Source of the DNA: Lasiosphaeris hirsuta
Lineage: Eukaryota; Ascomycota; Sordariomycetes; Sordariales; Lasiosphaeriaceae
DNA: 64,000 bases
Direction of reading: 5' to 3'
Assembly (NCBI GenBank): GCA_030549175.1
Contig: JAUKUA010000004.1
Coordinates: forward strand, 1,426,001-1,490,000
Shown here: piece after piece, positions 24,702-36,446 of the stretch
Numbering within the stretch: the stretch's first letter is position 1
How the letters are laid out: each line of letters begins with the position of its first letter
Program-made: the position numbers and the translations under genes
Notes under the pieces: model-generated
Seen by the model: only the letters and a program-made list of their open reading frames with translations
Told to the model about the DNA's origin: nothing
Databases searched by the model: none

Positions 24702-26358
24702 TTGTTGATTTGTATGTTTTCTGTCTGTGGATGCGGTTGATGGGCTTCGGAGAGCAGTGTTATGGAGTCAAGTCAGATACTGGGGTTGAGAAACTCGGGG
24801 ATATCCCAGCCGCGGATACAATCATTCACAGAGCGAATCTGGACATCCAAGGTGGAACGGATAAAGCGCCCGCCCATATCTCAGCTAAACCGGGAAATCG
24901 ATATCGCCAATCTAGCCTCTGAGCTAAATCGACTGCTCAGGCCTCAATGTGTGATGTTGTCATTGGGCTGAATATTTGGTGCTAGAAGGGGTTAGGGTTG
25001 CGTGGATGAGCCCGAGTGAAGAAATCCGAGCGCCTGGTTCATGGGAAAGCAGTGGAACGAAGCCAAGGTAATCGGCAAAATGACCCGGGCCGGTCGCGGT
25101 GTGCAAAAACCAAAGCCACGCCGTGGGACTCGGAGTGATTATCGTGCTTCTCAGCTTTATTTCTTTGTGCACGGATTGACATATCCAGGCTGGGAGGTTG
25201 CTGAGTTGTTGCTCCTTCCAGTTCAGTGCTGCCTGGAGTATTCTGTAGGCGAATGCGAATGACGACGCATGCTGGAATATGCATGTGCTCAAAGAGAGGA
25301 CGGTACGACCAATATGAGAAACCCATCGTTGCGGCTTTCACTGCCTTTTAGGTTAGGGTCCCATCGGAATGACCATGAAGGGGGGTTCCATTTCCACCTC
25401 GAATCTACGGCCGACGGGTTGAAGCAAAGACCAATCATGCCTTCCTTTCGCTTGTTTGATGGCCGCTAAAACCGCTCGGGTTCCAATCAGGCGTTAGCGA
25501 GTGCGAGATGTGGGCGCTAGCGCAGCCAAGAGCCTGTCGGAAGCGTCAAACTGGCGAGCGGCTGCTGCAATGCGAGTGCGAGTGCAGCCGCGTCTCAACA
25601 CTCAACGACCCAAAGACCCAATCGCGTCAGCAATCGAACTGGCGAGAACCGTCAAAGCTGCGACTGAATGGGCACGTCAACACAGCAGAGCTGCTACGTA
25701 GTGCCGACTGATAGCCGCCGCACTTTGGGATTTCTCGCCGCTGCTCGGATCCCGGCATGCTTGGGCTTGCCTGGTCTACGCTGAGCTAGCAAGCAGGTCA
25801 TAGTCGCAGGTCCCGAGGTCGATTCCTATTCCGTCCCCATGTCGGCGCCGCTTTGGGCCATGGTGCAACTTCCCAACGGCGCCATCATTATCCCGCTTTT
25901 CCTGCGACCGCCGCGGCCATTGCAACCACGTTCGAACCACAGACCCAAGCTCTGGGCGTTATGGCAGGGGCAATATGAAGATGATGCGCCGGGTCCGACC
26001 CGGACGTCGTGCGGCGGCCCTAATTGTCCATCCTGCCTCTTTTCGGCCGTACCTACCTTCTTCGCACACGCACACCATGAGCCTTTTCTAGTTATGCTAG
26101 ACCGACATACGTCGGGTGCGAGTGCGAGGCAGTCGTGAAAAGACTCTATTAATTGTTCCGTCTTGTTTGTTACGACAAGGGGAGCGGGGTCATCAGCCAC
26201 AGATATCTCATCACTTATAAGCTGTGTGGTTCCACCCAAGCAGAACACCAGTATCATTCATACTTCTGCTTTGCAGCCGCATATAAAGTATATCAAGCTC
26301 CACCTCTGCCAACGGTCATAAATCCTCTGCGGCTTCCTGTGCACCGGAACATCTCACG
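24702..26358. other. Intergenic before the MFS transporter
   Basis: About 1.65 kb. No gene recognised. The right end is the promoter of the MFS gene. A short tRNA-like stretch around 25796-25835 is discussed under rejected items. Confidence 0.55.
26281..26288 (+). promoter_or_regulatory. TATA-like box of the MFS transporter
   Basis: ATATAAAG lies 71-78 bp before the ATG at 26359, a plausible core promoter position. Confidence 0.45.
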
Positions 26359-28382
26359 ATGGACACTGCCGGCACCCCCAAAGAGCAGGACCGCCACACA
26401 GCATCAGACTCATCAGACAGTTCACAAATGGCACCGGAAAAGGACTTGTCGTCCGCTCACCCCGCCCAGCAGGGCGAGAAGGGTGACAAGACGATCATCG
26501 ATAGCTCTAGTAATGAAGGGGAGCTACTGAGGCCGTCTCTGCCCAAACTGCGATACATCATGTTGGGAATAGCGTAAGTCGTATGTTCGAAAGGGGGTAA
26601 CTGACCCACGCGGGCAAGACTGACAAAGCGGACCCCGGTCTAGCCTCGCCTTGGGTTTCTTCCTTGCGGTGTTGGACTCGTCGATTGTAGCCACAAGCAT
26701 GTACGCCATCGCCATCGAGTTCCACGAGATTGAGACCATCAATTGGGTGGCCTTGGCCTACACCCTGTCCAACCTCAGCTGCGTCGTCCTTTTCGCTCGC
26801 ATCTCGGATGTTGTCGGCCGGAGGGCGGCATATCTCGCCGCCTACTTCATATTTGTCGTCTTCTCTCTCGCCTGCGGTTTCGCACAGAGTTTAAACCAAC
26901 TCATCGCCTTCAGGGCGCTCCAGGGAATTGGCGGGTCTGGTATGCTATCCGTCGCGGCCTGATGTGCGTATCTCATCTGACACAGATGTAGGCTTGTATA
27001 GTCTCACCATGATTATCTTCCCCGAGATCACGCCAGACAAGTTCCAGCAGTATGTCGCCGGCATCATTGGCATTGTTCTTGCTGTCTCGGGGGTGCTGGG
27101 GCCTCTTCTTGGTGGCATCCTTACGCAGTACGCGACCTGGAGATGGGTCTTTTGGATTAACGGCCCAATTGGCGGCACTGCGGCTCTCATATTTCTCTTC
27201 GCATGGCCTGAGGAGAAGTACCTCCCGTCACTCCAACGAAGGAAGTGGAAAGAGCTTGATTTCCTGGGTGCATTCCTGCTGTGAGTATCCCCGGGCTTGC
27301 TAATCCCCGTTGCCTTGTTGAGACGGTGCGCAATGCTGACCACTCCGGAACACAGCGTAGCGGCAGCGGTCCTGATTGTTTTCCCCTTTCAAAATGCCAG
27401 CGCGAACGGTCGGTGGTCGGACGCCATCTTCTTGGCGCCCCTTTTGTCTGGCCTCGCCAGTCTCGCTGCCCTCTTTGCCTGGCAAGTGTACCTCGAGCGC
27501 AGGTGGCCGGGAATGATCGCAGCGACCATCCCGCTGGTACTCCTCCGAAACCGCGCCTTCACAGCGACGGTGCTGAATACGATACTGATGGGCTTCCCTT
27601 ACTTCATCGCCATCTACATCTTCCCCATCCGGTTCCAAATCGTCAACAACAAGAGCGCGCTCGACGCGGGGCTGATGCTATTACCGATGCTGGCTGCGAC
27701 GGCGATTGGTAGCATGGTGGGTGGCATCATCAACAACAAGAAGAATATGCTCGCGGAGACGCTGATGGTGGCGGGAATCTTCATGATCATTGGCTGCGCG
27801 GCGGAGACAACCGCCACATCAGCAGACGCAGTCGAGCCAAGGGTTTTGGGCTTCCTAGCCTTTATCGGTCTGGGGTTTGGGCTCTCGGCGACGGCCTCTA
27901 CGATGTCAGGGATCATGGAGTCGCCAATTCGGGAACATGGTATGTTTTGTTTAGCAGCCGTATGGGCTGATCACGAACTAACATGGTTTCTTGTACTAGC
28001 ATCCGCCCAGGGCCTTATCTCACAGGTTCGTATCCTGGGAGGGAGCATTGGAATTGCAGCTTCATCAGCCGTGCTAGGCACCAAGATTCGATCTTCGGGT
28101 TCTGCGGGCGCGGAACAGCTGAGCCACTCGGGCGCGGGAGTTGGAGAGCTCTCATCTGAACAGCTGGCAGCCATACGGACGGCATACACAGACGCGCTGC
28201 GTGAGGACATGATTGTGTGCTGTGCGGTGGTGGCTGTCGGTGTGCTGTGCGCTGTTGGTGTCTGGCGCCGGAACCGACTGCCGCTCCAGGAACAGCTGAA
28301 GGAGCGGTACGAGCTCGAGGCGCAGAGGAGGGCGGGAGCCGATGCATCAAAGACTCGGGGGGGCACCAAGCTCGACGTGTAA
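26359..28382 (+). CDS. MFS drug-type (DHA2, 14-TM class) transporter
   Basis: A plasma- or vacuolar-membrane proton antiporter of the multidrug class; the substrate is unknown. Five exons: 26359-26573, 26644-26939, 26992-27280, 27356-27939 and 28000-28382, with introns of 70, 52, 75 and 60 bp; 1767 nt give 588 aa. A hydrophilic N-terminus of about 70 residues precedes TM1 (LALGFFLAVLDSSIVATSM, with the LDSS motif of drug:H+ antiporters). Motif A in loop 2-3 reads ARISDVVGRRAAY. ALQGIGGSG and GVLGPLLGGIL match the motif B/C regions. The C-terminal tail is charged (RRNRLPLQEQLKERYELEAQ). Nothing next to it suggests a metabolite cluster: the nearest gene is a housekeeping-like dehydrogenase. Confidence 0.93.
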
Positions 28383-29046
28383 AATCGAGTGTAACTGGCG
28401 CTCAGGGGTTGGACATCACCCCCTCTTCTCCATGTTTCTCTCTCTCGGTTGGGTACGGCTACGGGGGCAGGGTCATTAGATGGGGAACCGGACTCGTTTT
28501 TATGGCGCACAAGAGTAGGAGTCTTATAAACTACAGCATTAGAGAAGAAGGGTATATCTCTGGAGTCAGGGGGGAAATCACCAGCTTAAAAAAATTAGCG
28601 ATACATACTTAATACATGTTTTGATTTTCAGCACCTACCCACTGGATACCGCACCTTGGCTGAGACAAACAAAACTAAGAACCGAGACAGGTGGGCTTCC
28701 TGATTATCTCCGATGCCTGGGAGTCGGCCTTTGATGGCCGCTAAATATGGCGCGATGCGGGGTAAGGTCGCTATCCCGCCCGCCCTGTGTGGGGCCGAGT
28801 CCAGGGACCGGCTAAGCGGCCCTCTCAGCGGTTTGTCCCGGTGGATCACCGATACCGATGGCGTCAGCTCTTTTCCTTTATCCCCTTCATGCAAGGTACT
28901 CTCACATTCACACTGTCCCATGTTCTCGGTCGCAAGGACACGAAATCCCATCCAGACTCACAGCCCCTTGCGTCCCTCTTCTGCGGGCTCCCCAAATCTG
29001 CAAATCTCAATTATCCCCTTTCACAGGCCTTGCCAAAACCAGAACC
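28383..29046. other. Intergenic, MFS to dehydrogenase
   Basis: 664 bp: the 3' end of the transporter and the promoter/leader of the dehydrogenase. The long frame running into the next gene from 28858 is open by chance; the family start is at 29047. Confidence 0.6.
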
Positions 29047-30161
29047 ATGTCGGCCGTTGCTAAGCGGCTCTCGGGCAAGACGATTGTCATCACAGGCGCC
29101 TCGTCCGGCATCGGCCGCAGTACCGCCTTTGAGTTTGCACGCACCGCCCCTGACAACCTTCGTCTGATTCTGACCGCCCGCCGTCTCGATGCGCTCGAGG
29201 AGCTGACGGTCAAGATCCGCGAGGCGGTTGGCCGTGGAGTCAAGGTGCTACCTGTCAAGCTCGACGTGAGCAACCCCGAGGAGGTAAGGGCATTTGTCCC
29301 CGGCTTGCCGGAGGAGTGGAGGGACATCAATGTGCTGGTGAATAATGCGTGAGTTTCTGCTCTTGAAGATGGGAAATGGCATGTTGACAAATACGACATA
29401 GGGGCTTGGTGAAGGGAGGTGGGTTTTCCGGCTCGAGCATGTCTGTACAAGGGACGGGCATGAAGCCCTTGTGGATCACTAACACACAGCCCGCAGTCGC
29501 CCAGGCGCCCAGCATCGCCGAGGAGGACATCAACATCATGTTCCATACCAACGTCACGGGTCTCATCAACATGACGCAAGCCGTGCTCCCCATCTTCAAG
29601 GCGCGCCCTGACGGCGGCGCCGGTGACATCATCAACATCGGCAGCATTGCCGGCCGCGAGCCTTACGTCGGCGGCAGCATCTACTGTGCCACCAAGGCCG
29701 CCGTGCGCAGCTTTACCGATAGCCTGCGGAGGGAACTAGTCGCCACCCGCATCCGTGTCATGGAGGTCGACCCGGGCCAGGTTGAGACGGTAGGCTGCGC
29801 CTGTCGGGCGAGGAGAGTGGTCTGATTGCTGATGGCGACACAGGAGTTCTCGGTCGTGAGGTTCTACGGCGACAAATCCAAGGCGGATGCCGTCTACGCG
29901 TGCGTTTTCTGATGGACTCCCAATTTCCATGCCTTGTTCTAATGTTTGGTAGTGGCTGCGAACCCCTTACCCCTGATGACATTGCCGAGGTTGTTGTTTT
30001 TGTCGCGGGGAGACGTGAGAATGTGGTCATTGCCGACACGCTGATCTTCCCGAGCCACCAGGCAAGTAAAAGAAAACGAGGTAGTAGTGATGGGGTGTTT
30101 GAAGCTGGCTAACATGGTCCGTTAGGCTGGTGTTAGCGTGATGCATCGTAAGCCGACGTGA
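29047..30161 (+). CDS. Short-chain dehydrogenase, YMR226C-like (NADP 3-hydroxy acid dehydrogenase)
   Basis: A cytosolic NADP-dependent oxidoreductase; yeast YMR226C acts on serine/3-hydroxy acids and small carbonyls. Six exons: 29047-29348, 29402-29418, 29497-29789, 29844-29899, 29953-30061 and 30126-30161; 813 nt give 270 aa. Exon 2 is only 17 nt. The cofactor loop TGASSGIG is at residues 16-23, NNAG at 99-102, and the catalytic triad is S156, Y169 and K173 (in YCATK). The family tail [11 protein letters not shown] is present. The last intron (30062-30125) is GC-AG, donor GCAAGT. Splicing it gives a tail ending MHRKPT that fits fungal orthologues; reading through gives a Lys/Arg/Ser tail instead. 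The gene ends 602 bp from the convergent CHO2 gene. Confidence 0.92.
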
Positions 30162-30763
30162 AGGGGTAATCCGAGTTGCTGGCTCGCGATGGGGAGGGAG
30201 GGGGGTTTAGATGCGAAGAGAAGGCGCCGTGTCACATATGTGTACTCCTTCATATAAGGAAGAGCCTGGTTCTCTCATGCCTTTCTTCTAAACATGATAA
30301 CTGGCACTGGTGTTGGCGAGGAGTTTAACCTCGACAACTACGCCGTCGACATCACAAGCCTTGATTGACCCCAACCCTCGTGATCACTCTCGAGCAAAAA
30401 GAGCTGGAGTACCGTGGGTACATGAATGCCCAGTGAGCCACCTCAAAAACTACACAAGGTTAGCATGGTTAGCCATCACTTTGGATTTTGACGTTGACGA
30501 TGAGTCGAGTACACCTCAAGTCAAAATCCACTCGAATTCGCTATCCAATCTGATTCCTATATGTGGCCTCACTCCAAACACCAATGCAGCGCAACGCAAT
30601 GCATCGCAATCGAATCACAACGCACCAAGCACAATGTGGTATCTCATGCATTTTCCCACCATCGCTTGACACCGCCGACCCCCTCCCCCTGCCCCGCCCC
30701 TATCCCGAATCCCGAAAAGGCCTGCCCTGTATCGACCATAACTGACCCAAGTGCTGCCAGCCC
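30162..30763. other. Convergent 3' spacer, dehydrogenase to CHO2
   Basis: 602 bp between two convergent stop codons. It contains short GCAATGC-like repeats near 30585-30610 but no gene I can support. Confidence 0.6.
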
Positions 30764-33700
30764 TCATCTTAATTCCTCTGGAAACTTCTCCGTCACAGGC
30801 GTCGTCGGTCCCTGTGATCGTCGTGACATACTATAAGGGGCCTGTGAATCATGTTAGCAAACCACTTCTCGTCTCCCGCTGGGTAAATACGACGGGCACA
30901 TACAAGCACCTGCTTGGCGTTGCATATCCTCCACGCCAGCTTTTTCACGTTCCCATCCGCCGGTACCACGGCGGGCGCAAACTCGATCCCAAACATGTGC
31001 CGGATGGCATACACGACCCGGCGCGCATACTTGCTGTCCCGTTCGACGTGGCTCCCAAAAGGCTCATCCACCGTGTTAGGGGCGATCTCGGGGTCGCGGT
31101 CCAGACAGTTGCGCACGATGGGTAGTAGCGCGGCTGCAACATCCATCTCGCTGGCCACAGTCTCCTCGTCGTCATCATCGTCGTCAAACTTGCCAATCCG
31201 CACCTCAAAGGGCTGCGAGACGGACATGACGTGATGACCGCCGCTGTGGTGGTACCGGAATTCGAACACGCCCTGCGTCCACCAGAGCTTGTCGCCCTCA
31301 AAGACCATCTCGCCCTGCACAAGATCCACGTCGGAAAAGCTCGACCTGGCCACAGGTACGTCGTATTTGAGTATGCCCTGGTCCGTGGTGGTGTCATACT
31401 CGCCAGCGCAGGTCGGGATCCAGCGGTCTAGCGAGGGGACTTCGGTGGTATCTCGGGAGCGGTTGTCCGTCACCATGTACAGGCCGACCCAGTCCTTATT
31501 GCTGTGGTTGGCTGGTGCTGTCCACTTGACGCGGATCGGAGCACCATACTCGAATACCATGGTCTTGACGGCCTTGGGCACCCGGGCGCTAGCGCTTTCC
31601 TTGCCAGTAGCCTTTTCGTTGGCGCCGACCAGAGATGTGCCATCCATCGATAATGAGTAATGCTTGGGATCGAACCCTGCGAGGTCGGGCGATATCCGGC
31701 TGAGGGTGAGACGGGCAGGGTACTTGTTGAACAGAGCTGAGGTATCCCGGACGATGGTCGAGCCACCGGCCGCCAGCCTCGAGCGAGCTGTCTGGACAAA
31801 GTCATCGACAAAGTGTCTGCCCTCATCCAGAACCTTGTCGACGCTCTGCTGCCACTCCTTGACCGGCGGTGGTAGCGAGCGCTTGATAAACTTGGTCAGG
31901 CCCGCCTCCTCGCGAAGGTTCTGGCCGTAGACCTTTTGCATATGCGGCTTCTCAACATAAGAAATGAAGCCGAGAGTCAAAATATGACTGACAAGCGCCA
32001 TGACGAAGATGGCCCGGCTCCAAGTGATGAGAGCGGCACCCCACAGCCCAGCAGTGCCGATGACACGCTCTGGATTGTTGAGGAAACGGTAGATGGACTT
32101 GTACGTCAACTTTCCGGTGCTATCAAAGAAGAAATCGCCATAGAACCAACCAAACTCGCCGAGCGACTCGTAGATGCTTGTCGCCGTCCAGACTTGGAGG
32201 GCGATTAGGCTTATGCCGACGACATGCTTCAGCATGACCCAGCCGTAGCTCCAATCCTCGGGCATGTTGTACATTTTCCAGCACGCCGCGATGAACGAGG
32301 CGTGGCAAAGGGTGTTGCTCAGGTGGTACATGCCCTTCCACTGTCGCCAGGCCTCGCGCGGGCTCTCGCCGAATTTGACAAAGTGCCGAGTAAACATCTT
32401 CTCCTCGGACTGCATGGTGAGGATGAAGCCGAGGCCAATCGAGTACCAAAAACGCCACAGGAGCGCGTGTACTACAAATACGGCCTGGTAGACTGGGGTG
32501 GTCGGCGTCACAGCTGTAAAAGCTACGAGATAGGCCAACAAGAGAAGAACCGAGTAGTCGGTTGTGCGGAAGAGATCGAGGTTCTTGAAACCCAAGAGAT
32601 TGTGGACAGGGGCCGGTGTCTCTCTGGGCCCCTCTGCGATCTCTAGCATGCTGCCGCTGGATTCGGACCTCAGTGACTCGGCCCTGATACGCGGTGGCGG
32701 TGGGTTGTACGTCTTCTCAATATGAGGGTTCTCGACGATGGCCAAAAAGGCAAACTGGGCAGCATGGGCGAGGATGGAGATGAACAAGACATCGTAGCTC
32801 GCAGCCATCATGGAGATGCCATAATATCCGGCATAGCCGATGGAATACATGGGATGCGGGGCCATCTCGAACACACCGTCAAAAGTGAGCTCCTGCTCGA
32901 TGAGGTAGAAAAAGTCTAGAGGTGTCAGTCGCAATACGCACATCCCCTGGACGGGGGATTGTTAGCTTACCGCCCCAGTACCAGGCATAGTCCTTCACAA
33001 CTCTATGAGCATCCAGCTTGACCCAGAGGTTGAAGCCGACGAGGATGATGCCGGCGCTCCAGCGCGCCGCCGTCATGGCCAACACCTCGCCCGTCGGCTT
33101 GGAGCCGCACACGATCGCGAATAAGCAGTACGATACAAAGTCACACATGAGGATCAGGTCCACCACACGTCGGAACAAGAGCCAAGTGTTGTACTCGAGC
33201 GGGGCTTTGTCAAAGCTGTAGTCTGTCGGAATCTTGGCCTCCAGCTCATGCTTGAGCAAACTGTGCAGCCAGGGACGGGAATTCCTGCCCATCGCCGGGT
33301 CCTCAAAGAGCCTCCACCTCCTAGCCCAGGTTACCAGCAGTTTATACTTTGACTGAACAGTGAGCAGGTAGCCAATACCCACGTTGTACGAGGCCCGCCA
33401 GAAGAGGAAGAGGGCGGCGAAGACGGGCCGCTTGAGGCTCCATGGCAGCAGGTAAGCGGCTACGATATGGAGGGCGAGGATGACGAGCACGATGCAGTCG
33501 GACAAGTTTTTGGGCTCGCGGGGGTCGAGGAGCTGCGATACCATGTCATGGGTCGTGGGTACGACGAATACTACAATCGTTGGAAAATGCCCGTGTTAGC
33601 TCTTGCCATGGCGGCGCTCTGTAATTGGTCTCTCTTCCTCGGTCTCTCTACTACATCTGTGAATTGGGGCAATCGCGTACCCGTTCCAGCTGGAGTACGC

Positions 33701-33858
33701 CCGTACGTCTTTGTTTCCCTCGCTTCCCCGCCATTGAGTGCTGCATGGGCCCGCGGAGCGGTGTCAGGGTCATCCCTCTCGATTGCGAGTTGTGCTGATG
33801 CCGGGGCCCGCTGGCGGACGCTGTCCAGCTCGGCGGAGAAGTCTGCCGATGTGCTCAT
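30764..33858 (-). CDS. CHO2: Phosphatidylethanolamine N-methyltransferase (CHO2)
   Basis: An ER-membrane enzyme making the first SAM-dependent methylation of phosphatidylethanolamine on the way to phosphatidylcholine. Four exons: 33858-33681, 33570-32971, 32915-30904 and 30841-30764, with introns of 110, 55 and 62 bp; 2868 nt give 955 aa. Many membrane segments and two methyltransferase repeats are seen, including [20 protein letters not shown] and the related block [23 protein letters not shown] soluble C-terminal domain carries the [24 protein letters not shown] region. The last intron (30842-30903) has GTATGT, GCTAAC and CACAG; removing it gives the tail QVLAPYSM. Without it the frame would end at 30793 with an unlike tail. 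An in-frame upstream ATG at 33933 would add 25 residues; I chose 33858 because MSTSADFS fits the usual start. Confidence 0.95.
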
Positions 33859-35334
33859 TCTCGGGTGTTGAAACCGATCACGAACTCGTGGGCAAAGGAA
33901 TAGATAATTGAATTGGCAAGAAGAGAAAGGCATGCAAGAGACAAAAGAGCGTTGAGCTGTCGCTTGTTGTCGGCTAGACCATCAACGGGGCGGTGCGGTA
34001 TGGATCACACGACCACGTCTAGCATCAAAACGAGGGGCAATTGCGGATCCGTATTGGCTCTTCGTTTCGTTTTGCTGGGGCGGGTGAGGGCTCCGCTAGC
34101 GGAGTGCTCGCAACCGCTAGACAGCCCGCTAAGATAGCTAAGCTGTCCCTTGCCGTCTGCCGTGGTTGGGGGTTCCTCTTCAAAGAGAAAGTTGCCGCCA
34201 CGACACGATGCGGCCGTTGGCTGAAGAGCGTCGAAACACGGACGACGACGCCACTGGCTTTTGGGGGTGTTGTAGTGGTTGAGACAATAGTGTTGCTGGT
34301 TTCTCTGTCTGCTTGCCCGCTAATCCGTAGGTTGTCTGAGGTGGAGTTGGTTCGACAGGGGTTCCTGTTTTATTTTCTTCACATGCATTTCCTGGGCTTT
34401 GTGGGTTGTTATCTAGGCTTGTCTGTTATCGGCCAGTCATTTCAGAGTGTTGCTGTTGAGAATCTGCCAGGGTGCCCCAGCCGTTGAGGGTTTCGGGAAT
34501 TATTTATTCATCGGGTGGTACCGCTTCCGCAACGGCTGGCGGCTGCGAGCAGTCGTGTGCACTGTTCCTCAATTGATATCCCATCTGCTAGTATCTGGCA
34601 GTAGAACAACCTCACTGCTAGAATTTGGTGGACTCTTTGCCTGTTCGAGTAATCCGTGGCTCAGATCAGATAAATGACGGCTAGATCTAGGCTGAGGCAG
34701 GGACCTGCAAGGTACCATCCGCAACTTGTCCGAGACCCGAGCCAGAGGGAAGGATCTAGGATCTGCCGGCTGTTTGCGGGCTTTGGGGGGTTTCAAAGGG
34801 AACCAGCTGCCCGGCTGCCGGCCAAGTGCCGCAAGGACATATCTTCAACTCACAGCTGCCAACATCCCGCCCATCCACCATTCCGGGCCACCACCTAATT
34901 CATCCCTCCATCCCACCTCCATCCTCCGCATTTGATTGGGTTGGGTTTTCATGCCTCGATGTGCTCATGGAGGGAGGGCGGCCTGGTTCAGTGGTCTACC
35001 CGCAATGGGTTTCTGGAATAATGCATAAACTCGCGGGGATCCCCAACAGCGAAACTCGCTTGCGGGTAGAAGCGACAAATACCCATCGCGACGGATAATA
35101 CTAATGGTCACTACCTACCTTACGTATTAACTGTCTTGCCCATTATAAGGTGATGGGCGAGGATAAGCTCAGCTGCCTTCCCTTTGTCATGCCGTCTTCG
35201 TTTGTCTGTCTGTCCTCTCATATTCGAAAGAACAACCCTCCGCCCTGGTTCCTTGTCCCACCGTGAGCCAGTTCCCAGCACATGTACGCTATCCATCCAT
35301 ATACCACCTATATACTACCCATATCCCGAGGACT
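33859..35334. other. Divergent promoter region, CHO2 and the small coiled-coil gene
   Basis: About 1.5 kb between divergent genes. It contains a perfect 14-bp palindrome at 34091-34104 and a TATAAGG at 35144-35150 before the plus-strand gene. No coding region recognised. Confidence 0.55.
34091..34104. promoter_or_regulatory. 14-bp palindrome CTCCGCTAGCGGAG
   Basis: A perfect inverted repeat with a CCG-N4-CGG core, the half-site arrangement used by dimeric Zn2Cys6 factors. It lies 233 bp upstream of the CHO2 ATG. Function is inference from symmetry only. Confidence 0.4.
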
Positions 35335-35847
35335 ATGTCCTTTGAAGACAAGCCTCTCCCCAACCCTGGCGACCAACGCCCAGGAACTGCTGGAACTGAG
35401 GCCGCCATCCGAGACAATCTCCTCCGTGCCTCCAAAAGCATCCGTGAAGCCGAGGAGCGGCTCGAGCGGGCGAAGCGCGCCGAGCGGCTCTACAAAGTCA
35501 AGAAGCGTTCCGCCTCCGCGCGCGCGAACCGCGTCGAAGCCAAAGCCCACTTTCGCGAGGCCTTCGAGCATCTCGGCCTCAGCATCCGCTTGGCCTGGTC
35601 CGTCGTCCAGAGTGCGCCCTATGTCCTGCTTGACAAGCGCGAGCTGCGTCGCCTCCAGGCCGAGAGTGCTGAGAGCGAGCCGGCCGAGACAATTCGCTCT
35701 GTGACCGAGACGCAGCAGCATGCTGAGGGTGCGAGGCCCGTGGCGCGGAACGAGTCCATCAGAGGGTCGATGCGGGCGTCGGTGCCCGGGTCTGTTCAAG
35801 GGGGTAGGGAGAGGGTGAGATCTGGAGATGTGAGGTCTATTGACTGA
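35335..35847 (+). CDS. Small coiled-coil protein, unknown function
   Basis: A 170-aa single-exon protein I do not recognise. It is strongly charged: roughly residues 25-60 (AIRDNLLRASKSIREAEERLE onward) form an Arg/Glu/Lys-rich likely coiled coil. A more hydrophobic stretch follows (FEHLGLSIRLAWSVVQSAPYVLLDKRELRRL), perhaps an amphipathic helix, and the Ser/Arg-rich tail is probably disordered. The start at 35335 (MSFEDKPLPNPG) looks like a genuine fungal N-terminus; an in-frame ATG 72 bp earlier is also possible. Good codon composition and a TATA-like box about 190 bp upstream support a real gene. Confidence 0.65.
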   Translation: MSFEDKPLPNPGDQRPGTAGTEAAIRDNLLRASKSIREAEERLERAKRAERLYKVKKRSASARANRVEAKAHFREAFEHLGLSIRLAWSVVQSAPYVLLDKRELRRLQAESAESEPAETIRSVTETQQHAEGARPVARNESIRGSMRASVPGSVQGGRERVRSGDVRSID

Positions 35848-36446
35848 TGGTTTGAAGGTCCGATGTCTAGCCCCGGGGTGAGGTTTCTGTAGGAGTATAA
35901 GGAGGAACGATATATTCAATCGGTTAGGCCTGCGTCATCGCTTTTCTGATCCTTTAGCCAACATTCTATTTGGGTTTCTGACCGGGTATTGTTTACCTAT
36001 TTTGGAATATGGCTGTTCTTTTCTGTTTATTATGCGTAGCCAATGTGTGGACGATTTGATGACGCGAATCTTATCTTATATGTGGTTGAGGGGACGTGGC
36101 CGGATTCTTGGCCGGATTCTTGGCCGCGAAGTTTACATACGTTCATAAATGCCTGTTGGTCAACCTCCTGTATCAGATATTCATCACCGTTCTCATTCAT
36201 AGTAATCCCAGAGACAACAAATCAAAGTTCTTGTCGCTGACCCTGTCGCTTTCAAAAACACCGATTACTAAATGTAGTGAAGATTCCCTGCCAAGCCATT
36301 ATGACCTCTGGAGATCCTCATCCCATTTCTCATGATGCTACTCTAAACATGCTGCCTCCCTGTGGGTGCAACCGCATGAGGGCCGTTTTTGCTGTCCCAG
36401 TATCACCTCGCCGATATAGCCAATCTACCTCGTACAACCCATCCGT
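35848..36446. other. Convergent 3' spacer, small gene to eIF3g
   Basis: 599 bp. It holds a short tandem direct repeat (GGCCGGATTCTT, about 2.5 copies, 36098-36125). No gene seen. Confidence 0.6.
36098..36125 (+). repeat. 12-bp tandem repeat (GGCCGGATTCTT)
   Basis: Two full copies and a partial third of GGCCGGATTCTT between two convergent genes. It has no evident function. Confidence 0.75.

Noticed and set aside
25796..25835. tRNA-Met-like stretch with GAGGTCGATTCC (B-box-like)
   Set aside because: No acceptor stem and the D and anticodon arms do not pair; chance or a decayed fragment.
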